Part shown: one piece after another, positions 32,837 to 40,726 of the stretch
Layout of the letters: the number at the start of each line of letters is the position of its first letter
Position numbering within the stretch: the stretch's first letter is position 1
Source of the DNA: Roseibium algicola
GTDB lineage: Bacteria; Pseudomonadota; Alphaproteobacteria; Rhizobiales; Stappiaceae
Length of the DNA stretch: 64,000 bases
Assembly: GCF_001999245.1 (NCBI RefSeq)
Contig: NZ_CP019630.1
Span: 4,493,001 to 4,557,000, forward strand
Reading direction: 5' to 3'
Position numbers and translations under genes: made by a program
The notes under the pieces: model-generated
Databases searched by the model: none
Told to the model about the DNA's origin: nothing
The model's input: only the letters and a program-made list of their open reading frames with translations

Positions 32837-34388
32837 CCATATCGACCGCATGCCCGCGGACGAACGGGTTGCCCTGCAGAAGCAACTGGATGAGGCGGGC
32901 GTTCTGGACCAGTTCACCGTCTGGCGGCCGCAGGCCGGACCGCAGACGGAGGGGTATTTCTCCGAAGCCGATCTGACGCTTTACGGCGGCGCGGCGGGCG
33001 GCGGCAAGACGGACCTGATTGCCGGGCTGGCGCTGTTTGCCCACCACAAGGCAGCGATTTTCCGTCAGTCGCTCAAGTCCCTGAAGGGCTTGAGCGAACG
33101 CATGAACGCACTGATGCGCCAGGCGGGCATGGGCAAGATTTCCGGCAATCCGCCAAGGTGGACTGGGCCCGACGAGCGGCTGATCGAATTCGGCCACCTG
33201 GGGCTGCCGGGGGCGGAAGAGGACTGGCAGGGGCGCGACCATGACCTGAAAGCCTTCGACGAGGGCGCGCAGATGGACCCGCGCAAGATCATCTTCGTGC
33301 TCGGTTGGCTGCGCACGACGCGACGGGGCCAGCGTTGCCGCGGTTTGATTGCCACCAATCCGCCGCTGGGCGGGCAGGGGGACTACCTGAGCGACTGGTT
33401 CGCGCCCTGGCTCGATCCGCTGCATCCGCTCTACGGCAAGGTGCAGCCGGGCGAGATCCTTTGGGCGGTTTTCATTGACGACGGCGATGCCATTCGCACG
33501 GTGTGGGTGGACGGGCCGGAGCCGGTGGAGATCGAAGGCGAAGTCCGCACCCCAAAGAGCCGGACCTTCATTCCCGCACGGCGGCAGGACAACCGCTTTC
33601 TGGGAACGGACTACGATGCCCAGCTCGACCAGATGCCGGAGCCGATGCGCACGGCGCTGAAGACCGGAGACTTTCTGGCGGCCCGGCAGGACCACGAGTG
33701 GCAGGTGATCCCGTCCGACTGGGTGGACCTTGCCTTCGAGCGATACGACCAGGGCATCGATCGGGACGAACCGATGACAGTGCTGGCGGTGGATGTTGCC
33801 CAGGGCGGCAAGGACCGGACGGTGCTGCAGCCGCTGCATGGCCGGCGCTTTGAAACCAACATCGTGCGCAAGGGCACCGACACGAAGGATGGTGCGGATG
33901 TCGGTTCGCTGATCATCCGCGAGCGGCGCGACAATGCGATGATCGTGGTGGACTGCACGGGTGGCTGGGGCGGCGATACGGTTGGGTTCCTGAAGCGGGA
34001 AAACAATATTCCGGTCGAAAAATGCGTCTTCTCCGCCCAGTCGGGCGAGAGTGCGAAGGACAGCAGGATCCCGTTCTACAATTTGCGCGCCGAACTCTAT
34101 TGGCGATTGCGCGAGGCCTTGCACCCCAAGAGCGGGCTTGGGCTGGCAATCCGGCGATCGGCAACGGTGAAGGCGCAGTTGACGGCGCATCGATGGAAGA
34201 TGCGAAACGGGAAAATCCTGATTGAGAGCAAGGAAGAGATCAAGGAACGGCTGGGCTCTTCCCCGGACGAGGCGGATGCGATTGTCGAGGCATTGGGATG
34301 GAAACAGAAAGCGGAGCTGAAGAAGGTTCTGAGAACCGGGGCCGAAAGCCGGATGGCGCCACTGGGCGACCCGCTGGACGGTTTCTGA
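32808..34388 (+). CDS. Phage terminase large subunit
   Basis: The 526-residue motor protein has an ATPase domain with Walker A GGAAGGGKT near residue 60, Walker B-like DLKAFDEGAQ, and the coupling segment GLIATNPP. The C-terminal RNase-H-like nuclease has acidic motifs VLAVDVAQGGKD, MIVVDCTGG and a late DEADA. Both functions look intact. It packages phage DNA into heads. No portal or head genes follow, so the packaging module is isolated. Confidence 0.88.
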   Translation: MATALETLIDHIDRMPADERVALQKQLDEAGVLDQFTVWRPQAGPQTEGYFSEADLTLYGGAAGGGKTDLIAGLALFAHHKAAIFRQSLKSLKGLSERMNALMRQAGMGKISGNPPRWTGPDERLIEFGHLGLPGAEEDWQGRDHDLKAFDEGAQMDPRKIIFVLGWLRTTRRGQRCRGLIATNPPLGGQGDYLSDWFAPWLDPLHPLYGKVQPGEILWAVFIDDGDAIRTVWVDGPEPVEIEGEVRTPKSRTFIPARRQDNRFLGTDYDAQLDQMPEPMRTALKTGDFLAARQDHEWQVIPSDWVDLAFERYDQGIDRDEPMTVLAVDVAQGGKDRTVLQPLHGRRFETNIVRKGTDTKDGADVGSLIIRERRDNAMIVVDCTGGWGGDTVGFLKRENNIPVEKCVFSAQSGESAKDSRIPFYNLRAELYWRLREALHPKSGLGLAIRRSATVKAQLTAHRWKMRNGKILIESKEEIKERLGSSPDEADAIVEALGWKQKAELKKVLRTGAESRMAPLGDPLDGF

Positions 34389-34864
34389 TCCGCGACCTTT
34401 GCCTGCGGGACGCCAGCTTCATCGCTGCCAACATGCGCGATCAGGACCTGCGCGAGATCGCCTGTCTGTGGAAGGAATGGGACACAAGGGCGCTGGCGGC
34501 CTGCGCGTTGCAGACGGCGGTGCCGGGCATGGTGTGGTCGCTCTGGTACGACGGCCAGCCGGCGGCGGCCTATGGCTTCAGCCGGGCGTCCGCCTTCGAT
34601 CCGGACCACTGGCAGGCCTGGGCCTTCGGCACGGACCGATTCCACCGATGTGTGCCGGCGATCACACGGCACTTGCTGGATATCCGGCAGATTGTGGAAC
34701 GGGATTGCCGGCGGCTGCAGGTGATTACGCTGGAAAATCATGACATTGCCCATGGCTGGATCGAGGCGCTGGGCGCAACACGGGAAGGGCGGCTGAGCGC
34801 CTATGGCCGGGGCGGCGAGGACTTTTATGTCTATGCCTGGGTAAGGGGGGACAAGCGGCCATGA
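34298..34864 (+). CDS. Phage Gp13-like (GNAT-related) protein
   Basis: The 188-residue protein overlaps the terminase gene by 91 bases if the ATG at 34298 (GAGG upstream) is used; the true start may be later. From residue 30 it reads IRDLCLRDASFIAANMRDQDLREI, then MVWSLWYDGQPAAAYGFS and ITLENHDIAHGWIEALGATREG, an acetyltransferase-like fold. It resembles the phage gene-13 family (DUF2833), internal virion-related proteins found after terminase genes. Its role in the particle is uncertain. Confidence 0.65.
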   Translation: METESGAEEGSENRGRKPDGATGRPAGRFLIRDLCLRDASFIAANMRDQDLREIACLWKEWDTRALAACALQTAVPGMVWSLWYDGQPAAAYGFSRASAFDPDHWQAWAFGTDRFHRCVPAITRHLLDIRQIVERDCRRLQVITLENHDIAHGWIEALGATREGRLSAYGRGGEDFYVYAWVRGDKRP

Positions 34865-34938
34865 GCGTTGTTCGAAACCGGGAAGGCTGGTAGCGTCCGG
34901 CCATTGCTATTTTGACGTTTTTATCTGGAGGCTCAGCC

Positions 34939-35556
34939 TTGTCTTCATCCAAGGACGATCTGCCTGTCGGGCAGATGACGAAACATTTCGCAGGCAATAT
35001 CTCTCAACTGAATGCCATCGTTCTGTCCGACTATCGCAGGACCGAGGAAAACATCGGTTATCACAAGGGCCGCCTGGACCAGGGTTTCAAGCTGCTGGTC
35101 CTCAAGCACTTGCCGCTGCCGGAAGTGTTCGAGTTTCAGGGCACGACCTTGCGATCAGGCGGGCGGTATGGCCTGCCGGAGGAAACGCAGGAGGCGGACA
35201 GGCGGCGCGCAACCGTGCATGACGGCATTCTGGCGGACCGCGGCGCTGCGGGATACCGCGATCTGCAGACCCGCGCCCTGAGCCTTGCAACCGTGACCGG
35301 GCCGAAGCGGCTGGTGAAGGTCATGCCCACGATCCGGCATGACGAACATATGGCCCCTCGCGATCAATATCCGATGGGCGGCGGTTTTCTGCAGTGGGAC
35401 CTGAAGAAGCCCGGCTTGCCGTTTTTCTGCGCGGCGCATTTTAAACCGGGCGGCACGGTAGTGACCGTGGACGGCATGTTTCAGGTGAACTCGGACAACT
35501 TTCTGGCCGATTATCCGCAGCGCGAGAAGCTGCAGAAGTATCTGCAGACAGTCTAG
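34939..35556 (+). CDS. Hypothetical phage-region protein
   Basis: I choose the TTG at 34939 because GGAGG stands 7 bases before it. This gives a 205-residue cytoplasmic protein with a helical N-terminal half (NISQLNAIVLSDYRRTEENIGYHKGRLDQGFKLLVLKHLPLPE) and a basic middle. The C-terminal part ends DYPQREKLQKYLQTV. I do not recognise it. It follows the packaging genes by 74 bases and probably belongs to the same phage fragment. It is convergent with the FtrA-type regulator gene. Confidence 0.5.
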   Translation: MSSSKDDLPVGQMTKHFAGNISQLNAIVLSDYRRTEENIGYHKGRLDQGFKLLVLKHLPLPEVFEFQGTTLRSGGRYGLPEETQEADRRRATVHDGILADRGAAGYRDLQTRALSLATVTGPKRLVKVMPTIRHDEHMAPRDQYPMGGGFLQWDLKKPGLPFFCAAHFKPGGTVVTVDGMFQVNSDNFLADYPQREKLQKYLQTV

Positions 35557-35570
35557 ATTTCATACCACAT

Positions 35571-36572
35571 TTAGACAGTGCGGGCAGCGAAGCGGATGCG
35601 GTAGTCGGTCGGGCGCAGGCCGAGTTTCTTGCGGAAGTGGTGGCGGAGCGCGTGGGCGCTGCCGAAGCCGACGCGGGCCGCGATCGTTTCCATGTCGTCG
35701 TCGCCCCGGCTGAGGATCTCCTTGGCGGCCTCCAGACGCTCTTGAACCAGCCACTCGCCCGGTGTCAGCCCCGTTGCTTCGGTGAAGCGGCGCTGGAAGG
35801 TGCGCGGGCTGAGGCGGCAGAGGGCTGCCATGGTTTCAATGGTCCAGGCCGTCTGCAGCGCCCGCCTGACCCGCTCCAGAACAGGTGCGATTTCGCTGCC
35901 CCCGCGATGAGCGACGGGGCGTTCCAGGAACTGAGCCTGGTCACCGGTGCGGTGGGCGGGAACGACGAGGCGGCGCGCAACGGAGTTGGCCTTGTCGGCC
36001 CCGTAATCCTGGCGGATGATCTCGATCATCAGATCGATGCCGGCGGCGCTGCCCGCAGACGTGTAGATCCGGTTTTCCTGACGATAGAGCGAGGCCTCGT
36101 CGACGGTGACGGCGGGACGCCGTTCGCGCAGCTTGTCCGCGTAGCGCCAATGGGTGGTGGCGGAGCGACCGTCGAGCAGACCGGTGGCTGCCAGTACGAA
36201 CGCACCGGAACAGATGGACACGAGCCTCGCGCCCCGGCTGTGTGCCTCGCAAAGCCGTTCGGTAAGCGCTTGGGGAACCGGGCAATCCGCCCCTTTCCAG
36301 CCGGGCACCACGATGATGTCCGCCTCGGCTATGCGTTCCGGGCCATGGTCTGGCACGAGTGTCAGGCCGCCATGGGCGCGTAAGGGGCCTTCCTCGACCG
36401 GGCAACTGGCGAAGCGGTACCAGTCGGTGCCGAATTCGGGGCGGGCCAGACCGAATATCTCCGCGACGATACCGAACTCGAACGTGCAAAGCCCGTCGTA
36501 GAGAAGAGCGACAACAAGCGGGCCTTCCGGGGCGGAGGGGGCAGCGGTTTCAGGGACTGTGTCTTTTGTCAT
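35571..36572 (-). CDS. ftrA: FtrA/GlxA-type AraC-family regulator
   Basis: The 333-residue protein starts at 36572 (MTKDTVPETAAPSAPEG). Residues of about 20-190 form a DJ-1/PfpI-like domain (VVALLYDGLCTFEFGIVAEIFGL; ADIIVVPGWKGA; LVSICSGAFVLAATGLLDGRSATTHW). About 230-325 form an AraC DNA-binding domain (ETMAALCRLSPRTFQRRFTEATGLTP, ETIAARVGFGSAHALRHHFRKKLGLRPTDYR). This closely fits the FtrA group. It is divergent from a rhodanese gene with 79 bases between starts, a pairing seen elsewhere, so it most likely controls that gene. Confidence 0.85.
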   Translation of the reverse strand: MTKDTVPETAAPSAPEGPLVVALLYDGLCTFEFGIVAEIFGLARPEFGTDWYRFASCPVEEGPLRAHGGLTLVPDHGPERIAEADIIVVPGWKGADCPVPQALTERLCEAHSRGARLVSICSGAFVLAATGLLDGRSATTHWRYADKLRERRPAVTVDEASLYRQENRIYTSAGSAAGIDLMIEIIRQDYGADKANSVARRLVVPAHRTGDQAQFLERPVAHRGGSEIAPVLERVRRALQTAWTIETMAALCRLSPRTFQRRFTEATGLTPGEWLVQERLEAAKEILSRGDDDMETIAARVGFGSAHALRHHFRKKLGLRPTDYRIRFAARTV

Positions 36573-36651
36573 GATGTTTACGTATATAGTCAATCGCGCC
36601 AATTGCCAATCGGCGTTCAGACGGCGACAAACAGCGGGAAAGGAGACCTTC

Positions 36652-37008
36652 ATGACCAACAATGTCACCGCTGTTCCGGCCGCGCCGAGCGATCTCGCCA
36701 GGGAACATTTTGCCGCTGAATTTACCTTCGAGGCCGATTGCTGGGATGTGCACGACGCCCTTCAGGGCGAGCCTGGCTTTGTGTTGCTGGATGTGCGCAG
36801 TCCGGCGCTGTTCGAAAAAGGCCATGTGCCTGGCGCGATCAACCTTCCCCACGGCAAGATCATCCGTTCCAAGATGGCCAGGTGGCCGGAGGAGACACTG
36901 TTCGTGACCTATTGCGCCGGCCCGCATTGCAACGGTGCCGCACGGGGGGCGTTGCGGCTTGCGGAATTGGTCCGCCCGGTGAAGATCATGGCAGGTGGCG
37001 TTATCTGA
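36652..37008 (+). CDS. Rhodanese-like sulfurtransferase, C-terminally truncated
   Basis: The 118-residue protein starts at ATG 36652 with AAAGGAG upstream. It has the rhodanese core: FVLLDVRSPALFEKGHVPGAINLPHGKI, FVTYCAGPHCNGAARGALRLAEL with the active-site cysteine in the C-x-G-P-x-C loop, and VKIMAGG. It then stops after two more residues, where relatives continue for about 12-15 residues (a tryptophan-containing helix after GG). The downstream DNA reads as part of a phage gene in another frame. I infer that a recombination junction near 37000 removed the end. Activity may or may not survive. Confidence 0.75.
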   Translation: MTNNVTAVPAAPSDLAREHFAAEFTFEADCWDVHDALQGEPGFVLLDVRSPALFEKGHVPGAINLPHGKIIRSKMARWPEETLFVTYCAGPHCNGAARGALRLAELVRPVKIMAGGVI

Positions 37009-37118
37009 ATGCCAATCCGGATTTTGGCCGGGATGATGGCCGTGCCAATGCCCGCGTGTTGCGGTGCAGCCGGTGGTTCGACGAAATCAAACAGGGCTAC
37101 GCAGGGGGCGTGCAATGA
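36999..37118 (+). pseudogene. 3' fragment of a phage gene
   Basis: In a frame different from the rhodanese the sequence reads RYLNANPDFGRDDGR, then NARVLRCSRWFDEIKQGYAGG, ending at a TGA that overlaps the next start as ATGA. The tidy coupling and protein-like composition suggest the tail end of a phage gene whose 5' part is missing. Confidence 0.45.
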
Positions 37119-37369
37119 ACGAAGATCAGATGCGGGAAATTGCCCGTGAAGGTGGCAAAGAAGGCGGCCGGGAGGCTGCTCAAGAAGTGCTCAAGGCGCT
37201 CGGCGTCGATATCGAGAACACCATCGAAGCGCAGAAAGACATGCACTTTCTGCGTGATCTGCGAAAAGGAACGTCCAGCGTCAAAGGCAAGGTGATCAAC
37301 ACAGTTGTGGGGGCGTTGGCGCTGGCTGGCCTCTACAAGCTTCTGTCGGGAATTAGATGGGGGGCTTGA
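37115..37369 (+). CDS. DUF6127-like phage protein with one membrane segment
   Basis: The 84-residue protein has a charged N-terminal half (MNEDQMREIAREGGKEGGREA), a HFLRDLRKGTSSVKGKVINTVVGAL segment and a single hydrophobic helix near the end (VVGALALAGLYKLLSG). Similar proteins (DUF6127) occur in alphaproteobacterial prophages. The membrane helix and place could fit a holin-like or structural accessory role. The start overlaps the preceding gene fragment by ATGA. Confidence 0.6.
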   Translation: MNEDQMREIAREGGKEGGREAAQEVLKALGVDIENTIEAQKDMHFLRDLRKGTSSVKGKVINTVVGALALAGLYKLLSGIRWGA

Positions 37370-37384
37370 ATTCTCAAAAAGGCA

Positions 37385-37466
37385 TTGTTCGTTAACTTGA
37401 CATACTGTTCACCATTTTAATGCTAGTTATTCGAAAATATCAAAACTATCTCCAATTAACGAACAA
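37385..37466. promoter_or_regulatory. azoR promoter bracketed by an 11-bp inverted repeat
   Basis: TTGTTCGTTAA (37385-37395) and TTAACGAACAA (37456-37466) are perfect inverted copies flanking about 60 AT-rich bases. A TTGACA -35 box sits at 37397-37402. It may be a two-site operator acting on the azoreductase promoter. Confidence 0.5.
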
Positions 37467-37501
37467 ACGCCGATGCCGGTTTTGAAACTTTGGAGATCAA
37501 G

Positions 37502-38101
37502 ATGTCCTCACCGTTGAAATCAATTCTGCATGTCAATGCCTCAGCACGTACCGCCGGTTCAGTGACGCGTGACCTTGGGCAGACCTTCGTGACTCGTTTG
37601 CTGGCAAAATCACCAGATGCAAAAGTCCTTACTCGCGATGTTTCCCAAGGGGTACCGTTCCTGAGCGAAGAGTGGATTGGCGCGACTTTTACAGATCCTG
37701 CTGCACGGAGTGCAGAACAAAAAATGGTGCTTGCTCTGTCCGACACGCTTGTTGGAGAATTGAAGGAGGCAGACACCATCGTAATTGGGACGCCTGTTTA
37801 CAACTTTTCTATTCCGGCTACGCTAAAAGCCTGGGTTGATATGATCGCGCGAGCAAGAGAGACGTTTCAGTACACTGAGAACGGACCTGTCGGTCTGCTT
37901 CAGGGTAAAAAGGCTTACGTCATCATTGCCTCTGGTGGAACCAAAATAGGATCAGAGATCGACTTTGCCGGAAACTACCTGAAGCATATTCTTGGCTTTA
38001 TCGGCATCTCCGATGTGACAATGATCGCGGCAGATCAATTGATGATCGAACCGGAAAACCGTGACGCAGCACTGGCTCAAACGATTGAGCTGGCCGCATG
38101 A
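37502..38101 (+). CDS. azoR: FMN-dependent NADH-azoreductase
   Basis: The 199-residue protein starts at ATG 37502 after GGAG (MSSPLKSILHVNASART). It has the flavodoxin-like AzoR pattern: an N-terminal strand followed by the SARTAGSVTR phosphate loop, TIVIGTPVYNFSIPATLKAWVDMIARARETF (flavin-binding P-x-YNF region), and ASGGTKIGSEIDFAGNYLKHILGFIGI. AzoR enzymes reduce azo dyes and quinones and protect against thiol stress. The gene stands alone, in DNA with lower GC than its neighbours, which may mean recent acquisition. Confidence 0.88.
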   Translation: MSSPLKSILHVNASARTAGSVTRDLGQTFVTRLLAKSPDAKVLTRDVSQGVPFLSEEWIGATFTDPAARSAEQKMVLALSDTLVGELKEADTIVIGTPVYNFSIPATLKAWVDMIARARETFQYTENGPVGLLQGKKAYVIIASGGTKIGSEIDFAGNYLKHILGFIGISDVTMIAADQLMIEPENRDAALAQTIELAA

Positions 38102-38405
38102 GCGGAACCTGTGTTTAGGCCTGATATACCAGCGTTTGAAATTGCGGAATGCAACAGGCTTCCTGCGAAGTGAAATTTTTGGTTGTGTCTTGGCAGCTGC
38201 GTCAATTGCCCAGTCTCCAGTACGTTCGGGTGCTATTTCTCACCCTGGACACCCGTACGAGCGATCAATTCTGGAATCAGCACAGCGTCTTCGGCGGCTG
38301 CACCTTCTGGTGCAGCCGACTACGCCGGGAATCTAAAATTGTTTGTTGAATTGTCCTGCTGTCTGCTCGGCGCAGCTCGTTTTCTTTGATTTCTTGCCGT
38401 TTGGT
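38102..38405. other. Intergenic, no gene recognised
   Basis: About 300 lower-GC bases after azoR contain no frame that I find convincing. Confidence 0.35.
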
Positions 38406-38489
38406 TCAGATTGCACCAACTACAATTGCAGCCAAAAACGCAAAGGCTGCTAGGAAGGCAATCATGTTCAGGTTCCGTACAAGGGTCAT
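38406..38489 (-). CDS. 27-residue hydrophobic membrane peptide
   Basis: Reading minus from the ATG at 38489 gives a short polar start (MTLVRNLNM) followed by one hydrophobic helix (IAFLAAFAFLAAIVVGAI) and a stop. GGGAG lies 7 bases upstream, at ideal spacing. The composition is that of a single-span inner-membrane peptide, of a kind often missed in annotation. No function is known. The surrounding 750 bases have no other gene, which makes this frame stand out. Confidence 0.5.
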   Translation of the reverse strand: MTLVRNLNMIAFLAAFAFLAAIVVGAI

Positions 38490-38850
38490 ATGTCCGCTCC
38501 CGATTACCTCTTTCTGACGGGGTGATACTAAGTCAGCATAATGCCGAAGCGAAGCAAAAAAGATGCTGCAGCGCAGCGGAGAATTGCATTCCAGGGTTGT
38601 GTTTGTTGAGGAAGCATTAAGTAAAGCCTTGATTGGAAACGTTCACTGCCTTTTGCGAAAAAAACAGAACTAATTTGTCCTGGAGATGCGATCGAGGGTT
38701 GCAAATATTTATTTGGCGCGTCGAATTATTTGTGGAGAGGCCTTCCTGCTGCTGGCCGTTTCTCCAGTTTATGCGGCGATCAACGGTAGCTTAATGTTAA
38801 GGGCCTGCTGATAATGTCGAGGCTTACGCGACTGTCGCGCCGGAGTGTCG
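38490..38850. other. Intergenic, no gene recognised
   Basis: About 360 bases between the membrane peptide and the DUF2336 gene. A 41-residue frame at 38686 resembles a signal peptide but has no further support. Confidence 0.3.
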
Positions 38851-39996
38851 ATGATCAATCTTGCAAAACTTGCTGATCTGGCGAGGGACACAAGTGCTGG
38901 AGGGCGCAAAAGCCTGGTCAGCATGCTGACGGACCTGTTCGTGAACTCCGGTGACGACCGTGACGAGCAGATCAGCCTGCTATTTGGCGACATCGTTCTC
39001 AAAGTTCTCGGACAGCTGGAGGAAGAAACCAGGATCATTCTGTCCAAACGAGTTTGCAAGGAGAAAGATGCTCCTCGTGAACTGATGGTGAAGCTGGCAC
39101 AGGATGAATTTCCGGTTGCCGGCCCGGTTCTGGAAAACTCACCTGCACTCACCTCAGAAGACCTGGTTGAGATCGCATGTTCTGCGTCGATGGAGCATCT
39201 GGGGGCAATTGCCGGGCGTGAAACCGTCGACAAGGCAGTTACCACTGTATTGGTGGATCGGGGGGATACGGCGGTTTTAAGTAAAGTCGCTGAAAACCAG
39301 GGTGCAGAGTTCGCTGATGCATCCTTCCTGAAATTGGTGGAAAAAGCCCGATCGAGTGAAGCAATCCAGGCTGCCTTGATCAACCGCACCGACTTGCCGG
39401 ATGCAGCTGCTCATGCCTTGCTGCCTTTCTTGACGGAAGAGTTGAAAGAAAGGGTCAGTGCACTCGGTGCCGACAGCACGCTTGTTCAGCTCCTGGCTGA
39501 ACGTGCCGCTACCGAAGTGGCCGCTCGTGCGCACAAGCTTGAAGAGGCACGTGAACAATCCAACGCATTGATCCGTGACGTGGTGAGCAAGAAGACCAAA
39601 ATCGATGATGCCGTGACCTTGTTCGCCCGTTCGGATCGAACAGCGGAGCTGGGTATGTTGCTTGCCAAGGTAAGCAATCTGCCGCCCAGTGCGGTATCCC
39701 AGCTCTTGTTCAGCGCAAGCGACAAGCCATTGATAATTCTTTGCAAGGCGAACGGCGTTACAGCCGAAGCCTACAAGGATATTCTCACGATGAGGGCCAG
39801 GCGGTTGCGCATTGGCGGATTGGAGCTGAATGCCGCCATCCAGCGTTATGCAGCGCTTAGTGAAGATGGCGCTCGCAGATCACTTGAAACCTTGAAGCAA
39901 TCCGGTGCTAATTTCGGTTTGAAAACTGAAGAAGAAAAAACCGAAGCGGAAGCCGTACGGTCAAAAAAGAACATTCCCTTCGCATCAAGTCGCTGA
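38851..39996 (+). CDS. DUF2336 domain protein
   Basis: The 381-residue soluble protein has the helical-repeat appearance of the DUF2336 family, common in alphaproteobacteria: SMLTDLFVNSGDDRDEQISLLFGDIVLKVLGQLEEETRIILSKRV near the start, then VAGPVLENSPALTSEDLVEIA. It continues with repeats that end in a lysine/glutamate-rich tail. GGAG stands 5 bases before the ATG at 38851. The function of the family is not established; HEAT-like repeats suggest protein binding. It converges with the LysE-type exporter gene, with 5 bases between stops. Confidence 0.8.
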   Translation: MINLAKLADLARDTSAGGRKSLVSMLTDLFVNSGDDRDEQISLLFGDIVLKVLGQLEEETRIILSKRVCKEKDAPRELMVKLAQDEFPVAGPVLENSPALTSEDLVEIACSASMEHLGAIAGRETVDKAVTTVLVDRGDTAVLSKVAENQGAEFADASFLKLVEKARSSEAIQAALINRTDLPDAAAHALLPFLTEELKERVSALGADSTLVQLLAERAATEVAARAHKLEEAREQSNALIRDVVSKKTKIDDAVTLFARSDRTAELGMLLAKVSNLPPSAVSQLLFSASDKPLIILCKANGVTAEAYKDILTMRARRLRIGGLELNAAIQRYAALSEDGARRSLETLKQSGANFGLKTEEEKTEAEAVRSKKNIPFASSR

Positions 39997-40001
39997 TTTT
40001 T

Positions 40002-40628
40002 TCAGTTCGCAGATCTCTGCAATGTTGCCGTCATCGCCGCAGCGGAGATCAGGAATGCGCCGCCCACCTTGTTTACCAGTCTAAGCAGGGAAGGACTTCT
40101 CAGTTTTTGTCCGAGGGCTGCTGCTGCATAGGCGTAAACAGCTGCATTCAAAACACCCAATGCGACGAAGGTCGTTCCCAAAAGTGCGAGCTGCGGGACA
40201 ACTGGGGCGTGAGGTGCGATGAAGTGTGGCAGGAAAGCCATAAAGAAAACAATGCCTTTTGGATTGAGCGCTGTGACCACATATGCATGCCAGAATATTT
40301 TTCTGGGGGGAACATCGGCAACCTGATGCGGCCCAAGTGCAGTTGGCCGGCTTCTCCACATTTTCAGACCAAGCCAGACCAGGTAGATCGCCCCTACCCA
40401 TTTGAGCACGGTGAATGCTGTTGCAGACGTCGCCAGAATGGCACCGAGACCCATCAGCGACGCAGCTGCTGCTGTCGCGTCCCCCAAGCCAACACCCAAT
40501 ACGCTGGCAACCGCAGACTTGCGTCCCTGGGTCAAAGCATAGCTGACAACAAGCATGATCGTCGGACCCGGGATGGCGAGGACGATCAATGTGGCAATCA
40601 CATAGGCGAAAAAGAGTTCTAATGTCAT
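40002..40628 (-). CDS. LysE/RhtB-family amino acid exporter
   Basis: The 208-residue membrane protein starts at 40628 and has about six hydrophobic segments. It carries the family landmarks: IPGPTIMLVVSYALTQGRKSAVASVLGVGLGD near the start, WVGAIYLVWLGLKMWRS, and ALNPKGIVFFMAFLPHFI. LysE/RhtB proteins export amino acids or their derivatives across the inner membrane. The substrate here is unknown. The gene stands alone, divergent from the extensin-like gene. Confidence 0.85.
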   Translation of the reverse strand: MTLELFFAYVIATLIVLAIPGPTIMLVVSYALTQGRKSAVASVLGVGLGDATAAAASLMGLGAILATSATAFTVLKWVGAIYLVWLGLKMWRSRPTALGPHQVADVPPRKIFWHAYVVTALNPKGIVFFMAFLPHFIAPHAPVVPQLALLGTTFVALGVLNAAVYAYAAAALGQKLRSPSLLRLVNKVGGAFLISAAAMTATLQRSAN

Positions 40629-40726
40629 GGGGAGCCATCCACTTTTGGGGTCATGCAACCATAGACGCAGGACAAGCGTTGATCAATCATGAGGGTCGCT
40701 GGCAAGTACAATGTGCGGAGTTGGGA

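Noticed and set aside
32619..34190. A 523-residue minus-strand frame opposite the terminase large subunit
   Set aside because: The terminase frame has complete ATPase and nuclease motifs. The opposite frame has none.
38686..38811. A 41-residue frame resembling a signal peptide
   Set aside because: The Shine-Dalgarno is too close to the ATG, the chain ends shortly after the possible cleavage site, and nothing supports a mature product.
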